A stretch of DNA of 62,000 bases from Mesostigma viride (GCA_009746045.1 RPFO01000114.1:1638411-1700410); one strand, 5' to 3'; numbered from the stretch's first letter, positions 1 to 13,408 are shown. Numbers and translations are program-made. Notes: generated from the letters alone by a model not told the origin.

Positions 1-857
1 CTAAGTAAGGGGGAGCCACAGTTGTTTGAGTCAATCCCAGCAACGTGCAAGGGGGGTGTCAGGATTTTAGATAATCCTGGTTGTGCCCGTTTGCTAGCCC
101 ATTTAATGTTGGGCCAACTTTCTGTAAACGGGGGAATAATTAGGAATGCGTCCTTAATAATCGCTTCCGCCCACCTATTTCGGCCAAGATTGTGAGGGCT
201 AGGTAGTGCTTGCCGTGTCCTTTACGGCGCTAGTTTTCTTATTGAAAACAGCTGAGTGAGTATACAAGTTAGCCCTGTACCTCGGCACTATATACGCATA
301 TCATTTATGGACATGCTAGTGGTTGCATGAATTTCTATAGTGAACTATTGTACGTTTCTGGCGCTGCTAGGAGGCCGCTGTGGCCTAGTCCCCGCATGCC
401 ATAACGTCGTGCCAACTAATGTTGGTCCACCGTCACTGTGGTGAAAAGTTTGCTCAATTTCGTAACGTAAGATTGTAATGGATCAACGGTAGCAAACGTG
501 TAGCCGCCACTGAGGACTTTGTCCCTTCCACATAAGTTGACTCATGGTACACGAGAAATTTACCTTGTTGGTCCCCATGTGTTATGGGTAAGCCCTAGTT
601 GGGTATGGCTGCCTTTTGGTAGCCCTAAAGCCATGCTCTTGTTGAGATGCAACAGTCTCTTGTTGAGATTGTGTAGTGGCATTGTTTGCCCAAGCCCATC
701 CTTGTTGGATGGGATTGACCTCTAGTTGAGGCCTACTCCTTGTTGGAGACCAACCCCAAAGTAATATATAACCAAGCAATATTTTGTGGCTGTCATTCAA
801 CATTGGGTAACAAGGGGTCAAAAAGATCTTTCCTCCTCCACCTTCAATTTTTAACAC
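1..857. other. unassigned sequence before the satellite
   Basis: I see no supported gene here. Short open frames exist on both strands (for example 519-725), but none shows a recognisable domain. There is a local run of CTTGTTG-type repeats around 640-745, and the edge of the satellite begins at about 858. Confidence 0.5.
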
Positions 858-2249
858 TACGTACATGGATGTCAGGAATAGTAAATGATGAGGATTCAGG
901 CTCCATGGTGTCATCATGGCTCTACGTACATGGATGTCAAGGAATAGTAAATGATGAGGATTCAGGCTCCCATGGTGTCATCATGGCCCGTCTACGTACA
1001 TGGATGCAATGTAATTAATGATGAGGATTCAGGCTCCCATGGGTCATCATGGCTTGTCTACGTACATGGTTGGCATTTATGTAATTAATGAGGAGGATTC
1101 AGGCTCCCATGGTGTCATCATGGCGCCTACGTACATGGATGTCAAGGAATAGTAAATGATGAGGATTCAGGCTCCCATGGTCATCATGGCTTGTCTACGT
1201 ACATGGTTGGCATTTATGTAATTAATGAGGAGGATTCAGGCTCCATTGGTGTCATCATGGCTGGCCTACGTACATGGATGTCAAGGTAATTAAATGATGA
1301 GGATTCAGGCTCCCATGGTGTCATCATGGCCTGTCTACGTACATGGATGGCATGTAGTAAATGATGAGGATTCAGGCTCCCATGGTGTCATCATGGCTTG
1401 TCTACGTACATGGTTGGCATTTATGTAATTAATGAGGAGGATTCAGGCTCCCATGGTGTCATCATGGCTTGTCTACGTACATGGTTGGCATTTATGTAAT
1501 TAATGATGAGGATTCAGGCTCCCATGGTGTCATCATGGCTGGCTACGTACATGGATGTGGAATAGTAAATGATAAGGATTCAGGCTCCCATGGTGTCATC
1601 ATGGCCCGTCTACGTACATGGATGGCATTTATGTAATTAATGATGAGGATTCAGGCTCCCATGGGTCATCATGGCTTGTCTACGTACATGGTTGGCATTT
1701 ATGTAATTAATGAGGAGGATTCAGGCTCCCATGGTGTCATCATGGCTGGCCTACGTACATGGATGTCAAGGAATAGTAAATGATGAGGATTCAGGCTCCC
1801 ATGGTGTCATCATGGCTGTCTACGTACATGGATGGCATGTATGTAATTAATGATGAGGATTCAGGCTCCCATGGTGTCATCATGGCTTGTCTACGTACAT
1901 GGTTGGCATTTATGTAATTAATGAGGAGGATTCAGGCTCCCATGGTGTCATCATGGCTTGTCTACGTACATGGTTGGCATTTATGTAATTAATGATGAGG
2001 ATTCAGGCTCCCATGGTGTCTCCATGGCTGGCCTACGTACATGGATGTCAAGGAATAGTAAATGATGAGGATTCAGGCTCCCATGGTGTCATCATGGCCC
2101 GTGTACGTACATGGATGGCATGTATGTAATTAATGAGGAGGATTCAGGCTCCCATGGTGTCATCATGGCTGGCCTACGTACATGGATGTCAAGAAATGAT
2201 GAGGATTCAGGCTCCCATGGTGTCATCATGGCTGGCCTACGTACATGGA

Positions 2250-5200
2250 TGTCTCATAAAATAAATGATGAGGATTCAGGCTCCCATGGTGTCATCATGG
2301 CTTGTCTACCTACATTGTTGGCATGTATGTAATTAATGATGAGGATTCAGGCTCCCATGGTGTCTCCATGGCTGGCCTACGTACATGAATGGCATTTATG
2401 TAATTAATGATGAGGATTCAGGCTCCCATGGTGTCATCATGGCCCGTCTACGTACATGGATGGCATTTATGTAATTAATGATGAGGATTCAGGCTCCCAT
2501 GGTGTCATCATGGCTTGTCTACGTACATGGTTGGCATTTATGTAATTAATGAGGAGGATTCAGGCTCCCATGGTGTCATCATGGCCCGTCTACTTACATG
2601 GATGGCATTTATGTAATTAATGATGAGGATTCAGGCTCCCATGGGGTCATCATGGCTTGTCTACGTACATGGTTGGCATTTATGTAATTAATGAGGAGGA
2701 TTCAGGCTCCCATGGTGTCTCCATGGCTGGCCTACGTACATGGATGTCAAGGAATAGTAAATGATGAGGATTCAGGCTCCCATGGTGTCATCATGGCCCG
2801 TCTACGTACATGGATGGCATTTATGTAATTAATGATGAGGATTCAGGCTCCCATGGGTCATCATGGCTTGTCTACGTACATGGTTGGCATTTATGTAATT
2901 AATGAGGAGGATTCAGGCTCCCATGGTGTCTCCATGGCTGGCCTACGTACATGGATGTCAAGGAATAGTAAATGATGAGGATTCAGGCTCCCATGGTGTC
3001 ATCATGGCCTGTCTACGTACATGGATGGCATGTATGTAATTAATGATGAGGATTCAGGCTCCCATGGGGTCATCATGGCTTGTCTACGTACATGGATGGC
3101 ATGTATGTAATTAATGATGAGGATTCAGGCTCCATTGGTGTCATCATGGCTGGCCTACGTATGTACATGGATGTCAAAGAAAAAAAAAATGATGAGGATT
3201 CAGGCTCCCATGGTGTCATCATTGCCCGTGTATGTACATGGTTGCCATTTATGTAATTAATGATGAGGATTCAGGCTCCATTGGTGTCATCATTGCCCGT
3301 GTATGTACATGGTTGGCATTTATGTATGTAATTAATGATGAGGATTCAGGCTCCATTGGTGTCATCATGGCTGGCCTACGTATGTACATGGATGTCAAAG
3401 AAAAAAAAATGATGAGGATTCAGGCTCCCATGGTGTCATCATGGCCCGTCTACGTACATGGATGTCAAGGAATAGTAAATGATGAGGATTCAGGCTCCCA
3501 TGGTGTCAGATGTCATGGCCTGTCTACGTACATGGATGGCATGTATGTAATTAATGATGAGAATTCAGGCTCCATTGGTGTCATCATGGCTGGCCTACGT
3601 ATGTACATGGATGTCAAAGAAAAAAAAATGATGAGGATTCAGGCTCCCATGGTGTCATCATGGCCCGTCTACGTACATGGATGTCAAGGAATAGTAAATG
3701 ATGAGGATTCAGGCTCCCATGGTGTCATCATGGCCTGTCTACGTACATGGATGGCATGTATGTATTTAATGATGAGGATTCAGGCTCCCATGGTGTCATC
3801 ATGGCTGGCCTACGTACATGGATGTCTCAGAAAAAAAATGATGAGGATTCAGGCTCCCATGGTGTCATCATGGCTGGCCTACGTACATGGATGTCAAAGA
3901 AAAAAAAATGATGAGGATTCAGGCTCCCGTGGTGTCATTATGGCCCGTCTACGTGTTGTTGGCATGTATGAAATTAATGATGAGGATTCAGGCTCCCATA
4001 GTGTCATCATGGCTGGCCTACGTACATGGTTGGCATTTATGTAATTAATGATGAGGATTCAGGCTCCCATGGTGTCATCATTGCCCGTGTATGTACATGG
4101 TTGGCATTTATGTAATTAATGATGAGGATTCAGGCTCCATTGGTGTCATCATGGCCCGTCTACGTACATGGACCGTGGCATTTATGTATTTAATGATGAG
4201 GATTCAGGCTCCCATGGGGTCATTGATGATCATGGCATTTATGTATGTAATTAATGATGAGGATTCAGGCTCCATTGGTGTCATCATGGCTGGCCTACGT
4301 ATGTACATGGATGTCAAAGAAAAAAAAATGATGAGGATTCAGGCTCCCATGGTGTCATCATGGCCCGTCTACGTACATGGATGTCAAGGAATAGTAAATG
4401 AGGAGGATTCAGGCTCCCATGGTGTCATCATGGCCCGTGTACGTACATGGATGGCATGTATGTAATTAATGAGGAGGATTCAGGCTCCCATGGTGTCATC
4501 ATGGCTGGCCTACGTACATGGATGTCAAAGAAAAAGAAATGATGAGGATTCAGGCTCCCATGGTGTCATCATGGCTGGCCTACGTACATGGATGTCTCAT
4601 AAAATAAATGATGAGGATTCAGGCTCCCATGGTGTCATCATGGCTTGTCTACCTACATTGTTGGCATGTATGTAATTAATGATGAGGATTCAGGCTCCCA
4701 TGGTGTCTCCATGGCTGGCCTACGTACATGAATGGCATTTATGTAATTAATGATGAGGATTCAGGCTCCCATGGTGTCATCATGGCCCGTCTACGTACAT
4801 GGATGGCATTTATGTAATTAATGATGAGGATTCAGGCTCCCATGGTGTCATCATGGCTTGTCTACGTACATGGTTGGCATTTATGTAATTAATGAGGAGG
4901 ATTCAGGCTCCCATGGTGTCATCATGGCCCGTCTACTTACATGGATGGCATTTATGTAATTAATGATGAGGATTCAGGCTCCCATGGGGTCATCATGGCT
5001 TGTCTACGTACATGGTTGGCATTTATGTAATTAATGAGGAGGATTCAGGCTCCCATGGTGTCTCCATGGCTGGCCTACGTACATGGATGTCAAGGAATAG
5101 TAAATGATGAGGATTCAGGCTCCCATGGTGTCATCATGGCTTGTCTACCTACATGGTTGGCATTTATGTAACCTGAATCCTCTCATTAAGAAAATGAAGA

Positions 5201-8200
5201 GGATTCAGGCTCCATTGGTGTCATCATGGCTGGCCTACGTACATGGATGTCAAGGAATAGTAAATGATGAGGATTCAGGCTCCCATGGTGTCATCATGGC
5301 CCGTCTACGTACATGGATGTCAAGGAATAGTAAATGATGAGGATTCAGGCTCCCATGGGGTCATCATGGCTTGTCTACGTACATGGTTGGCATTTATGTA
5401 ATTAACGAGGAGGATTCAGGCTCCATTGGTGTCATCATGGCTGGCCTACGTACATGGATGTCAAGGAATAGTAAATGATGAGGATTCAGGCTCCCATGGT
5501 GTCATCATGGCTTGTCTACGTACATGGTTGGCATTTATGTATTAATGAGGAGGATTCAGGCTCCCATGGTGTCTCCATGGCTGGCCTACGTACATGGATG
5601 TCAAGGAATAGTAAATGATGAGGATTCAGGCTCCCATGGTGTCATCATGGCCTGTCTACGTACATGGATGGCATGTATGTAATTAATGATGAGGATTCAG
5701 GCTCCCATGGTGTCATCATGGCTTGTCTACGTACATGGTTGGCATTTATGTAATTAATGAGGAGGATTCAGGCTCCCATGGTGTCATCATGGCTTGTCTA
5801 CGTACATGGTTGGCATTTATGTAATTAATGATGAGGATTCAGGCTCCCATGGTGTCTCCATGGCTGGCCTACGTACATGGATGTCAAGGAATAGTAAATG
5901 ATAAGGATTCAGGCTCCCATGGTGTCATCATGGCCCGTCTACGTACATGGATGGCATTTATGTAATTAATGATGAGGATTCAGGCTCCCATGGGGTCATC
6001 ATGGCTTGTCTACGTACATGGTTGGCATTTATGTAATTAATGAGGAGGATTCAGGCTCCCATGGTGTCTCCATGGCTGGCCTACGTACATGGATGTCAAG
6101 GAATAGTAAATGATGAGGATTCAGGCTCCCATGGTGTCTCATGGCTGGCCTACGTACATGAATGGCATGTATGTAATTAATGATGAGGATTCAGGCTCCC
6201 ATGGTGTCATCATGGCTTGTCTACGTACATGGTTGGCATTTATGTAATTAATGAGGAGGATTCAGGCTCCCATGGTGTCATCATGGCTTGTCTACGTACA
6301 TGGTTGGCATTTATGTAATTAATGATGAGGATTCAGGCTCCCATGGTGTCTCCATGGCTGGCCTACGTACATGGATGTCAAGGAATAGTAAATGATGAGG
6401 ATTCAGGCTCCCATGGTGTCATCATGGCCCGTCTACGTACATGGATGGCATGTATGTAATTAATGAGGAGGATTCAGGCTCCCATGGTGTCATCATGGCT
6501 GGCCTACGTACATGGATGTCAAAGAAAAAGAAATGATGAGGATTCAGGCTCCCATGGTGTCATCATGGCTGGCCTACGTACATGGATGTCTCATAAAATA
6601 AATGATGAGGATTCAGGCTCCCATGGTGTCATCATGGCTTGTCTACCTACATTGTTGGCATGTATGTAATTAATGATGAGGATTCAGGCTCCCATGGTGT
6701 CTCCATGGCTGGCCTACGTACATGGTTGGCATTTATGTAATTAATGATGAGGATTCAGGCTCCCATGGTGTCATCATGGCCCGTCTACGTACATGGATGG
6801 CATTTATGTAATTAATGATGAGGATTCAGGCTCCCATGGTGTCATCATGGCTTGTCTACGTACATGGTTGGCATTTATGTAATTAATGAGGAGGATTCAG
6901 GCTCCCATGGTGTCATCATGGCCCGTCTACTTACATGGATGGCATTTATGTAATTAATGATGAGGATTCAGGCTCCCATGGGGTCATCATGGCTTGTCTA
7001 CGTACATGGTTGGCATTTATGTAATTAATGAGGAGGATTCAGGCTCCCATGGTGTCTCCATGGCTGGCCTACGTACATGGATGTCAAGGAATAGTAAATG
7101 ATGAGGATTCAGGCTCCCATGGTGTCATCATGGCCCGTCTACGTACATGGATGGCATTTATGTAATTAATGATGAGGATTCAGGCTCCCATGGGGTCATC
7201 ATGGCTTGTCTACGTACATGGTTGGCATTTATGTAATTAATGAGGAGGATTCAGGCTCCCATGGTGTCTCCATGGCTGGCCTACGTACATGGATGTCAAG
7301 GAATAGTAAATGATGAGGATTCAGGCTCCCATGGTGTCATCATGGCCTGTCTACGTACATGGATGGCATGTATGTAATTAATGATGAGGATTCAGGCTCC
7401 CATGGGGTCATCATGGCTTGTCTACGTACATGGATGGCATGTATGTAATTAATGATGAGGATTCAGGCTCCATTGGTGTCATCATGGCTGGCCTACGTAT
7501 GTACATGGATGTCAAAGAAAAAAAAAATGATGAGGATTCAGGCTCCCATGGTGTCATCATTGCCCGTGTATGTACATGGTTGCCATTTATGTAATTAATG
7601 ATGAGGATTCAGGCTCCATTGGTGTCATCATTGCCCGTGTATGTACATGGTTGGCATTTATGTATGTAATTAATGATGAGGATTCAGGCTCCATTGGTGT
7701 CATCATGGCTGGCCTACGTATGTACATGGATGTCAAAGAAAAAAAAATGATGAGGATTCAGGCTCCCATGGTGTCATCATGGCCCGTCTACGTACATGGA
7801 TGTCAAGGAATAGTAAATGATGAGGATTCAGGCTCCCATGGTGTCAGATGTCATGGCCTGTCTACGTACATGGATGGCATGTATGTAATTAATGATGAGA
7901 ATTCAGGCTCCATTGGTGTCATCATGGCTGGCCTACGTATGTACATGGATGTCAAAGAAAAAAAAATGATGAGGATTCAGGCTCCCATGGTGTCATCATG
8001 GCCCGTCTACGTACATGGATGTCAAGGAATAGTAAATGATGAGGATTCAGGCTCCCATGGTGTCATCATGGCCTGTCTACGTACATGGATGGCATGTATG
8101 TATTTAATGATGAGGATTCAGGCTCCCATGGTGTCATCATGGCTGGCCTACGTACATGGATGTCTCAGAAAAAAAATGATGAGGATTCAGGCTCCCATGG

Positions 8201-8660
8201 TGTCATCATGGCTGGCCTACGTACATGGATGTCAAAGAAAAAAAAATGATGAGGATTCAGGCTCCCGTGGTGTCATTATGGCCCGTCTACGTGTTGTTGG
8301 CATGTATGAAATGAATGATGAGGATTCAGGCTCCCATAGTGTCATCATGGCTGGCCTACGTACATGGTTGGCATTTATGTAATTAATGATGAGGATTCAG
8401 GCTCCCATGGTGTCATCATTGCCCGTGTATGTACATGGTTGGCATTTATGTAATTAATGATGAGGATTCAGGCTCCATTGGTGTCATCATGGCCCGTCTA
8501 CGTACATGGACCGTGGCATTTATGTATTTAATGATGAGGATTCAGGCTCCCATGGGGTCATTGATGATCATGGCATTTATGTATGTAATTAATGATGAGG
8601 ATTCAGGCTCCATTGGTGTCATCATGGCTGGCCTACGTATGTACATGGATGTCAAAGAAA
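2250..8660. repeat. higher-order duplications inside the satellite
   Basis: Rare unit variants recur in the same order. The GTCTCATAAAATAAATG variant lies at about 2253, 4593 and 6590, giving spacings of about 2340 and 1997. The stretch 3232-4044 is repeated almost identically at 7570-8382, an offset of 4338, which equals the sum of the two spacings. The array therefore grew by copying multi-kilobase blocks as well as single units. I judged identity by eye. Confidence 0.85.
5172..5209. repeat. inverted unit fragment forming a 12-bp hairpin
   Basis: CCTGAATCCTCT at 5172-5183 is the exact reverse complement of AGAGGATTCAGG at 5198-5209, with a 14-nt spacer. This is the only inverted fragment of the unit that I found in the array, so a small fold-back or inversion occurred here. 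Confidence 0.85.
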
Positions 8661-9353
8661 AAAAAATGAAGAGGATTCAGGCTCCCATGGTGTCATCATG
8701 GCCCGTCTACGTACATGGATGTCAAGGAATAGTAAATGATGAGGATTCAGGCTCCCATGGTGTCAGATGTCATGGCCTGTCTACGTACATGGATGGCATG
8801 TATGTATTTAATGATGAGGATTCAGGCTCCCATGGTGTCATCATGGCTGGCCTACGTACATGGATGTCTCAGAAAAAAAATGATGAGGATTCAGGCTCCC
8901 ATGGTGTCATCATGGCTGGCCTACGTACATGGATGTCTCAGAAAAAAAATGATGAGGATTCAGGCTCCCATGGTGTCATCATGGCTGGCCTACGTACATG
9001 GATGTCAAAGAAAAAAAAATGATCAGGATTCAGGCTCCCGTGGTGTCATTATGGCCCGTCTACGTGTTGTTGGCATGTATGAAATTAATGATGAGGATTC
9101 AGGCTCCCACAGTGTCATCATGGCTGGCCTACGTACATGGTTGGCATTTATGTAATTAATGATGAGGATTCAGGCTCCCATGGTGTCATCATTGCCCGTG
9201 TATGTACATGGTTGGCATTTATGTAATTAATGATGAGGATTCAGGCTCCATTGGTGTCATCATGGCCCGTCTACGTACATGGGTGGCATTTATGTATTTA
9301 ATGATGAGGATTCAGGCTCCCATGGGGTCATCATGGCTTGTCTACGTACATGG

Positions 9354-9629
9354 AGTCATATTGATTCATGGAACAATGAGATACCATTCTTAATTGAAAA
9401 TTGTTCTTGATACTTTCACATGCATGCCCGGAATCGTGAATTTGTGCGGGTTTCCATGATGACAATCCTCATTGAATTCTTGAGCACACAATATTGAGCA
9501 ATTTAGGGGCACTTCGGCAATGTTGACCATTTTCATTCATGATCAATAAAATTAACATTTAATGCAATAAATACATATTCCACTCATTTTAATAAACCAT
9601 GCAAAAACTTTACAAGCACGCTCAAGCTA
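9354..9629. other. unique spacer between two tandem arrays
   Basis: About 280 bp of non-repetitive, moderately AT-rich sequence separates the 71-bp satellite from the G-rich minisatellite. I see no gene in it. Confidence 0.6.
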
Positions 9630-10395
9630 GGGGTGGGCTGGCATGCACGCGTGGGTGTGGGGGTGGGCTGGCATGCATGCGTGGGTGTGGGGGTGGGCTG
9701 GCATGCACGTGTGGGTGTGGGGGTGGGCTGGCATGCATGCGTGGGTGTGGGGTTGGGCTAGCCTGCATGCGTGGGTGTGGGGGGGGCTGGCATGCATGCG
9801 TGGGTGTGTGTGGGGGGCTAGCATGCATGCGTAAGTGTGGGGGGGGCTGGCATGCATGCGTGGGTGTGGGGGGGGCTGGCATGCATGCGTGGGTGTGTGT
9901 GGGGGGCTAGCATGCATGCGTAAGTGTGGGGGGGGCTGGCATGCATGCGTGGGTGTGTATGGGGGCTGGCATGCATGCGTGGGTGTGTGTGGGGGGCTAG
10001 CATGCATGCGTGGGTGTGGGGGGGCTGTCATGCATGCGTGGGTGTGTGTGGGGGCTGGCATCCATGCGTGGGTGTGTGGGGGGGCTAGCATGCATGCGTG
10101 GGTGTGGGGGTGGGCTAGCATGCATGCGTGGGTGTGGGGGGGGCGGTCATGCATGCGTGGGTGTGTGGGGGGGCTGGCATGCATGCGTGGGTGTGTGGGG
10201 GGGCTAGCATGCATGCGTGGGTGTGGGGGTGGGCTAGCATGCATGCGTGGGTGTGAGTGTGGGCTAGCATGCATGCGTGGGTGTGGGGGGGGCTAGCATG
10301 CATGCGTGGGTGTGGGGGGGCCGGGGCCGGGGCTAGCATGCATGCGTGGGTGTGGGGGTGGGCTAGCATGCATGCGTGGGTGTGGGGGGGGCTAG
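9630..10395. repeat. G-rich minisatellite, unit about 30 bp
   Basis: The region has about 25 copies of a unit made of GCATGCATGCGTGGG, TGTGGGGG and GGGCTGGC or GGGCTAGC. Each unit pairs an alternating purine-pyrimidine block (GCATGCATGCGTG) with three or four runs of three or more G. Open frames on both strands (HACVGV- or THACMLA-type peptides) simply follow the repeat and I do not call them genes. Confidence 0.95.
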
Positions 10396-10421
10396 CACGC
10401 CCCACCCCTCCATCGGCACAG

Positions 10422-10457
10422 CCAGCCTTGTGAGTCTACCCTTAACAACAAGGCTGG
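10422..10457. repeat. 10-bp perfect hairpin beside the minisatellite
   Basis: CCAGCCTTGT at 10422-10431 pairs perfectly with ACAAGGCTGG at 10448-10457 across a 16-nt loop. It lies about 25 bp past the array end. A terminator or cruciform role is possible but not shown. Confidence 0.7.
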
Positions 10458-10612
10458 TAGGACGACACGCCTGAGCAGCATATGTCATGCCTATCTCAGG
10501 CTAATAATGTGTGATTTTGTGCCAACAACCAAGTTGTTCCACCCAACAACACATTATAAACCCTCTTCCAAAATGCCCAACAAGCCGGACACGTGGAGGA
10601 CCACACACGCAG

Positions 10613-10620
10613 TATATAAA
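10613..10620 (+). promoter_or_regulatory. TATA-box candidate
   Basis: TATATAAA followed by GAGAAAA. The same TATATAAAGA string also occurs at 11967 and at 56513, the last upstream of a retroelement. The start site and product are unknown. Confidence 0.3.
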
Positions 10621-11966
10621 GAGAAAATAAGCTGACTTTTTATCCAGCCAACCTGTGGCTAGCTGCTCTGGTTAGCATGACAAATGCTAACATTTACTCA
10701 GTGGGAAAGGTGAAGAGACCATTGGAACAGCCTACCTGACGCATGTGCCACCAAAGCATTGTGTCCCGCAAAATGCACACTGCCTCCTTTCTAACAAGCA
10801 CGAGCCGCTCTCTTTAGGAGACAGGTGCCAGCTCGTCAGTGTCTGGGGAAAATGATGCCGCTGCTTAGGAAGACCGCGTGAATTTCCTCGAACACAACTG
10901 TCTATAAAGCAAAAGAAATTTCAGAGAAGCATGGAAATAAAAGCATTACACCTTCCCGACAGGTTGCGGGCCACGCGCTGCAGAAAGCCAGCCACGTCAC
11001 AGACGATTAACTAGCTAAAAGACACCCAGGAATCCAGCGATGCAGCGCCAGGACCCGCAACTTTCTGGCTGCATCTGGCCGGAAAGAAGGCAAAAAGCTT
11101 ACGCTCAACGAGGTAAGAAAGCAGGAAAACGCAAGCTTAAGACGTTTAACACAAGAACGTACCATAACGGGCATTTATTCGTGCCCAGGCGCACAAGAAA
11201 GTCCACCCTTTCATGGAGTGGTTGGGCAGTACGCATCGCGCAGGGCTAATGTTATCTTACCGCAAAATGACGGGAAAGGTAAAGATAGCAGCGGGAATTT
11301 TTACGGCTTTAGAAACATCATTAAACTAGCTTTCCTTACGACCATCAAAACTGGCAACAATCGACAATCAACCCGGCAGGCATCCAATATACTTTATTCA
11401 TCCCGACAGAAATTCAGGCCGGACCCCCCCTGCCGATGGCAAAGAAAAAAAGCCCGCGACATTATAGATCGCAACCATCCCGCCATAAATTAGAATCAGT
11501 AACTAATTTTCTCCAACAATCGAGCATTTCTGCTTTCCGCGTGCCAGATTTGTCACGTTTCGTCTAAAGGCAGTCGCCATGGCCCCTACCGCAAGGGGTG
11601 CGCGCACCATGCCGACATAGCTTTTGGGCCTCAATTTGCACCGAAATTTGGTCCGTACCGTCCAGCTCAGTCGGATTATGTATGTGGATCGGCCGTGTTG
11701 GTTGCATACGCAGGTATATTAATTCTTGCATTCGCCCCGGACCTTCCCCAGGACAGGTCAGGATATAACAATAATTCTTGCATTCGCCCCCGCCCTTTCC
11801 TATGGCCTGGTCAGGTTTGGGCGCGACGCCACTAGCGCGGCGCCCGCGACAGAGTGGCCAGGCTCGAGCACGTTTTCTGGATCCCAAGCACCGGATTGGA
11901 CACTGTCCGAGGACTGGACAGGAATTGGCTGACCAATCGGATGCTTGCTCGTCGTCTCCAAAAACA

Positions 11967-11974
11967 TATATAAA
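11967..11974 (+). promoter_or_regulatory. TATA-box candidate
   Basis: TATATAAA followed by GAGCC. No convincing coding region follows within 300 bp. Confidence 0.25.
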
Positions 11975-12245
11975 GAGCCAAATCGCGCGAACTACGCAAG
12001 GATCCTTTAAGCAGCGTTACTCTGCCGAAATGTCAACCTAGGCCGGTCAAGTGACGCCGAGGTGTTCACCGATAGTTCAGGTCAGCCACAGCGCGCCTTC
12101 GAATGTAGGCACGGTCGCATTTTTTTTTAGGAAATGTAGAATTGTTGTCGACCAGCTACCAACGCCCGACCGGACCCATACAACGGAAACATCAAGGCGA
12201 TGTGATGTAGGTGTGTCTGATATGTCATTAATACACAGAGCATCG

Positions 12246-12400
12246 TGAATATAATATATAATATAAATTATATAATATACTATAATTAATATATAATTTT
12301 AATTTTATGTTAATTTTAATGTTATTTCATATAACATAATATAGCATAATATAATATAATATAATATAATATTATATAAAGTAGTATATAAAAAATTAAA
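12246..12400. repeat. AT-rich simple-sequence block
   Basis: The block is almost entirely A and T in ATATAATATA-type repeats, ending near AAAATTAAAATGTAAAAG. It is low complexity and probably melts easily. No gene is visible. Confidence 0.8.
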
Positions 12401-12699
12401 ATGTAAAAGAAAAATATCTACCTTATTGGGGTTTAATGTTCCTTTCCAGTTCAGCATAAGTACACTCTTGAGTGTGTGCAATGTTTGGTTATACGCCATT
12501 GTCTTAAAATAGCAACCAATGTAAACCTCCGTCCTAACCACATTTGGATACAATAAAGACATTGATGCCTGACACATAGCATTCATTGCTTGAAATACCA
12601 TGCATATTTTGTGTCAATGTTCTGCAGACCACAGCTTCAAGTGGGCATACTTCGCTTTCCTCAATATAATGGCGACATGGCATTTGGTGAAAGTGGTGA

Positions 12700-13265
12700 G
12701 TGCCATGAAGTTGCGCCGGCCGTCGTTATCCATGACGAACTGAATGGGTTTCGTGCAAATCAAGTTTTTTGTTTTGGTGTTCCAGTTGCGCCGGCCGGCG
12801 TTTCCAATGGTATCTTGCGCGCACTTGCAAAAGCTTGCACGCTTATCAACATTTTGTGTTGGTAAACATTTTATCACCTCTGGGATTTCCGCCTTCACTA
12901 CCTGAGTTGCTTCTTTGTGGTTTTCAAATGCAACCGAGTTACGCCGGCCGTCGTTACTCATGACAAATTGTAGGGGTTTTGTGCAAATCACTTTTGTATG
13001 GTTTATGTACATGCATCCAGTTGCGCCGGCCGGCGTTTCCAATGGTATCTTGCAGTTGCGCAATCAGGCCCCATTACCAAAAGTGTGTTTGTACATCTTT
13101 TTTACACCTGAAGGATTTCTGCCTGCATATCCTGAGTTGCTTCTTAATGGTTTTTAATTGCGCCCGAGTTACGCCGGCCGTCGTTATTAATGACAAACTG
13201 TATGTGTTTCATAAAATCACTTTTGTATGGTTTACATGTATCCAGTTGCGCCGGCCGGCGTTATT
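12700..13265. repeat. six alternating copies of a GCCGGC-centred motif
   Basis: GTTGCGCCGGCCGTCGTT-type copies lie at 12710, 12938 and 13168. They alternate with GTTGCGCCGGCCGGCGTT-type copies at 12785, 13020 and 13245. Each is preceded by AG (GAAG, CCAG or CGAG). Each pair plus its flank forms a degenerate tandem unit of about 230 bp. The block sits directly upstream of the gene at 13409-16758. The same motif is in intron 2 of that gene (15897), and a variant is present twice in intron 1 (14925 and 14997). This suggests intron-like or introner-derived sequence or a shared element. The function is not known. Confidence 0.75.
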
Positions 13266-13408
13266 AATGACGCTTGTCGTTCTTGTTTGATGCCCATCGT
13301 TTTCGTCGTGTCTTTAATGGTGATTATTTATCATTACTCATCCTCAGGGCTTTCGGTGCCGCGGGATTAAGAGGCGAAAAAAATCAGCTGCCGTCTGACC
13401 AAAGTCTG

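Larger units (their letters stand above)
858..9353. repeat. satellite array, unit about 70-71 bp
   Basis: The region is a tandem array of a unit containing GATGAGGATTCAGGCTCC, then CATGGTGTCATCATGG, then CTACGTACATGG and a variable end (GGCATTTATGTAATTAAT or GTCAAGGAATAGTAA). The length implies roughly 115-120 copies (estimated, not counted one by one). Unit length varies between about 66 and 76 bp, mostly not a multiple of three, so the long open frames inside it are accidental. Different frames of the same unit read as different peptides, which argues for non-coding DNA. Each unit carries CCATGG and TACGTA palindromes. The function is unknown; it could be a subtelomeric, centromeric or interspersed satellite. 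Confidence 0.95.
10396..12245. other. unassigned region with short open frames
   Basis: I cannot support a protein here; open frames are short and overlap on both strands (for example 11040-11249 and 11564-11887). A tandem duplication of about 51 bp is visible at 11722-11817, built on TTCTTGCATTCGCCCC. Two TATA-like boxes, at 10613 and 11967, suggest possible transcription starts. Confidence 0.4.

Noticed and set aside
3232-4044. 270-codon open frame of NDEDSGS-type repeats (also 7570-8382, 8429-9022)
   Set aside because: It is a translation of the 71-bp satellite. Neighbouring units are read in other frames, unit length is usually not a multiple of three, and no non-repeat domain exists.
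858-9353. CRISPR array
   Set aside because: Repeats of about 71 bp follow each other without unique spacers, no cas genes are present, and the window is eukaryotic.
9599-10405. Cys/Gly- and His/Pro-rich open frames on both strands
   Set aside because: Direct translations of the G-rich minisatellite in several frames at once.
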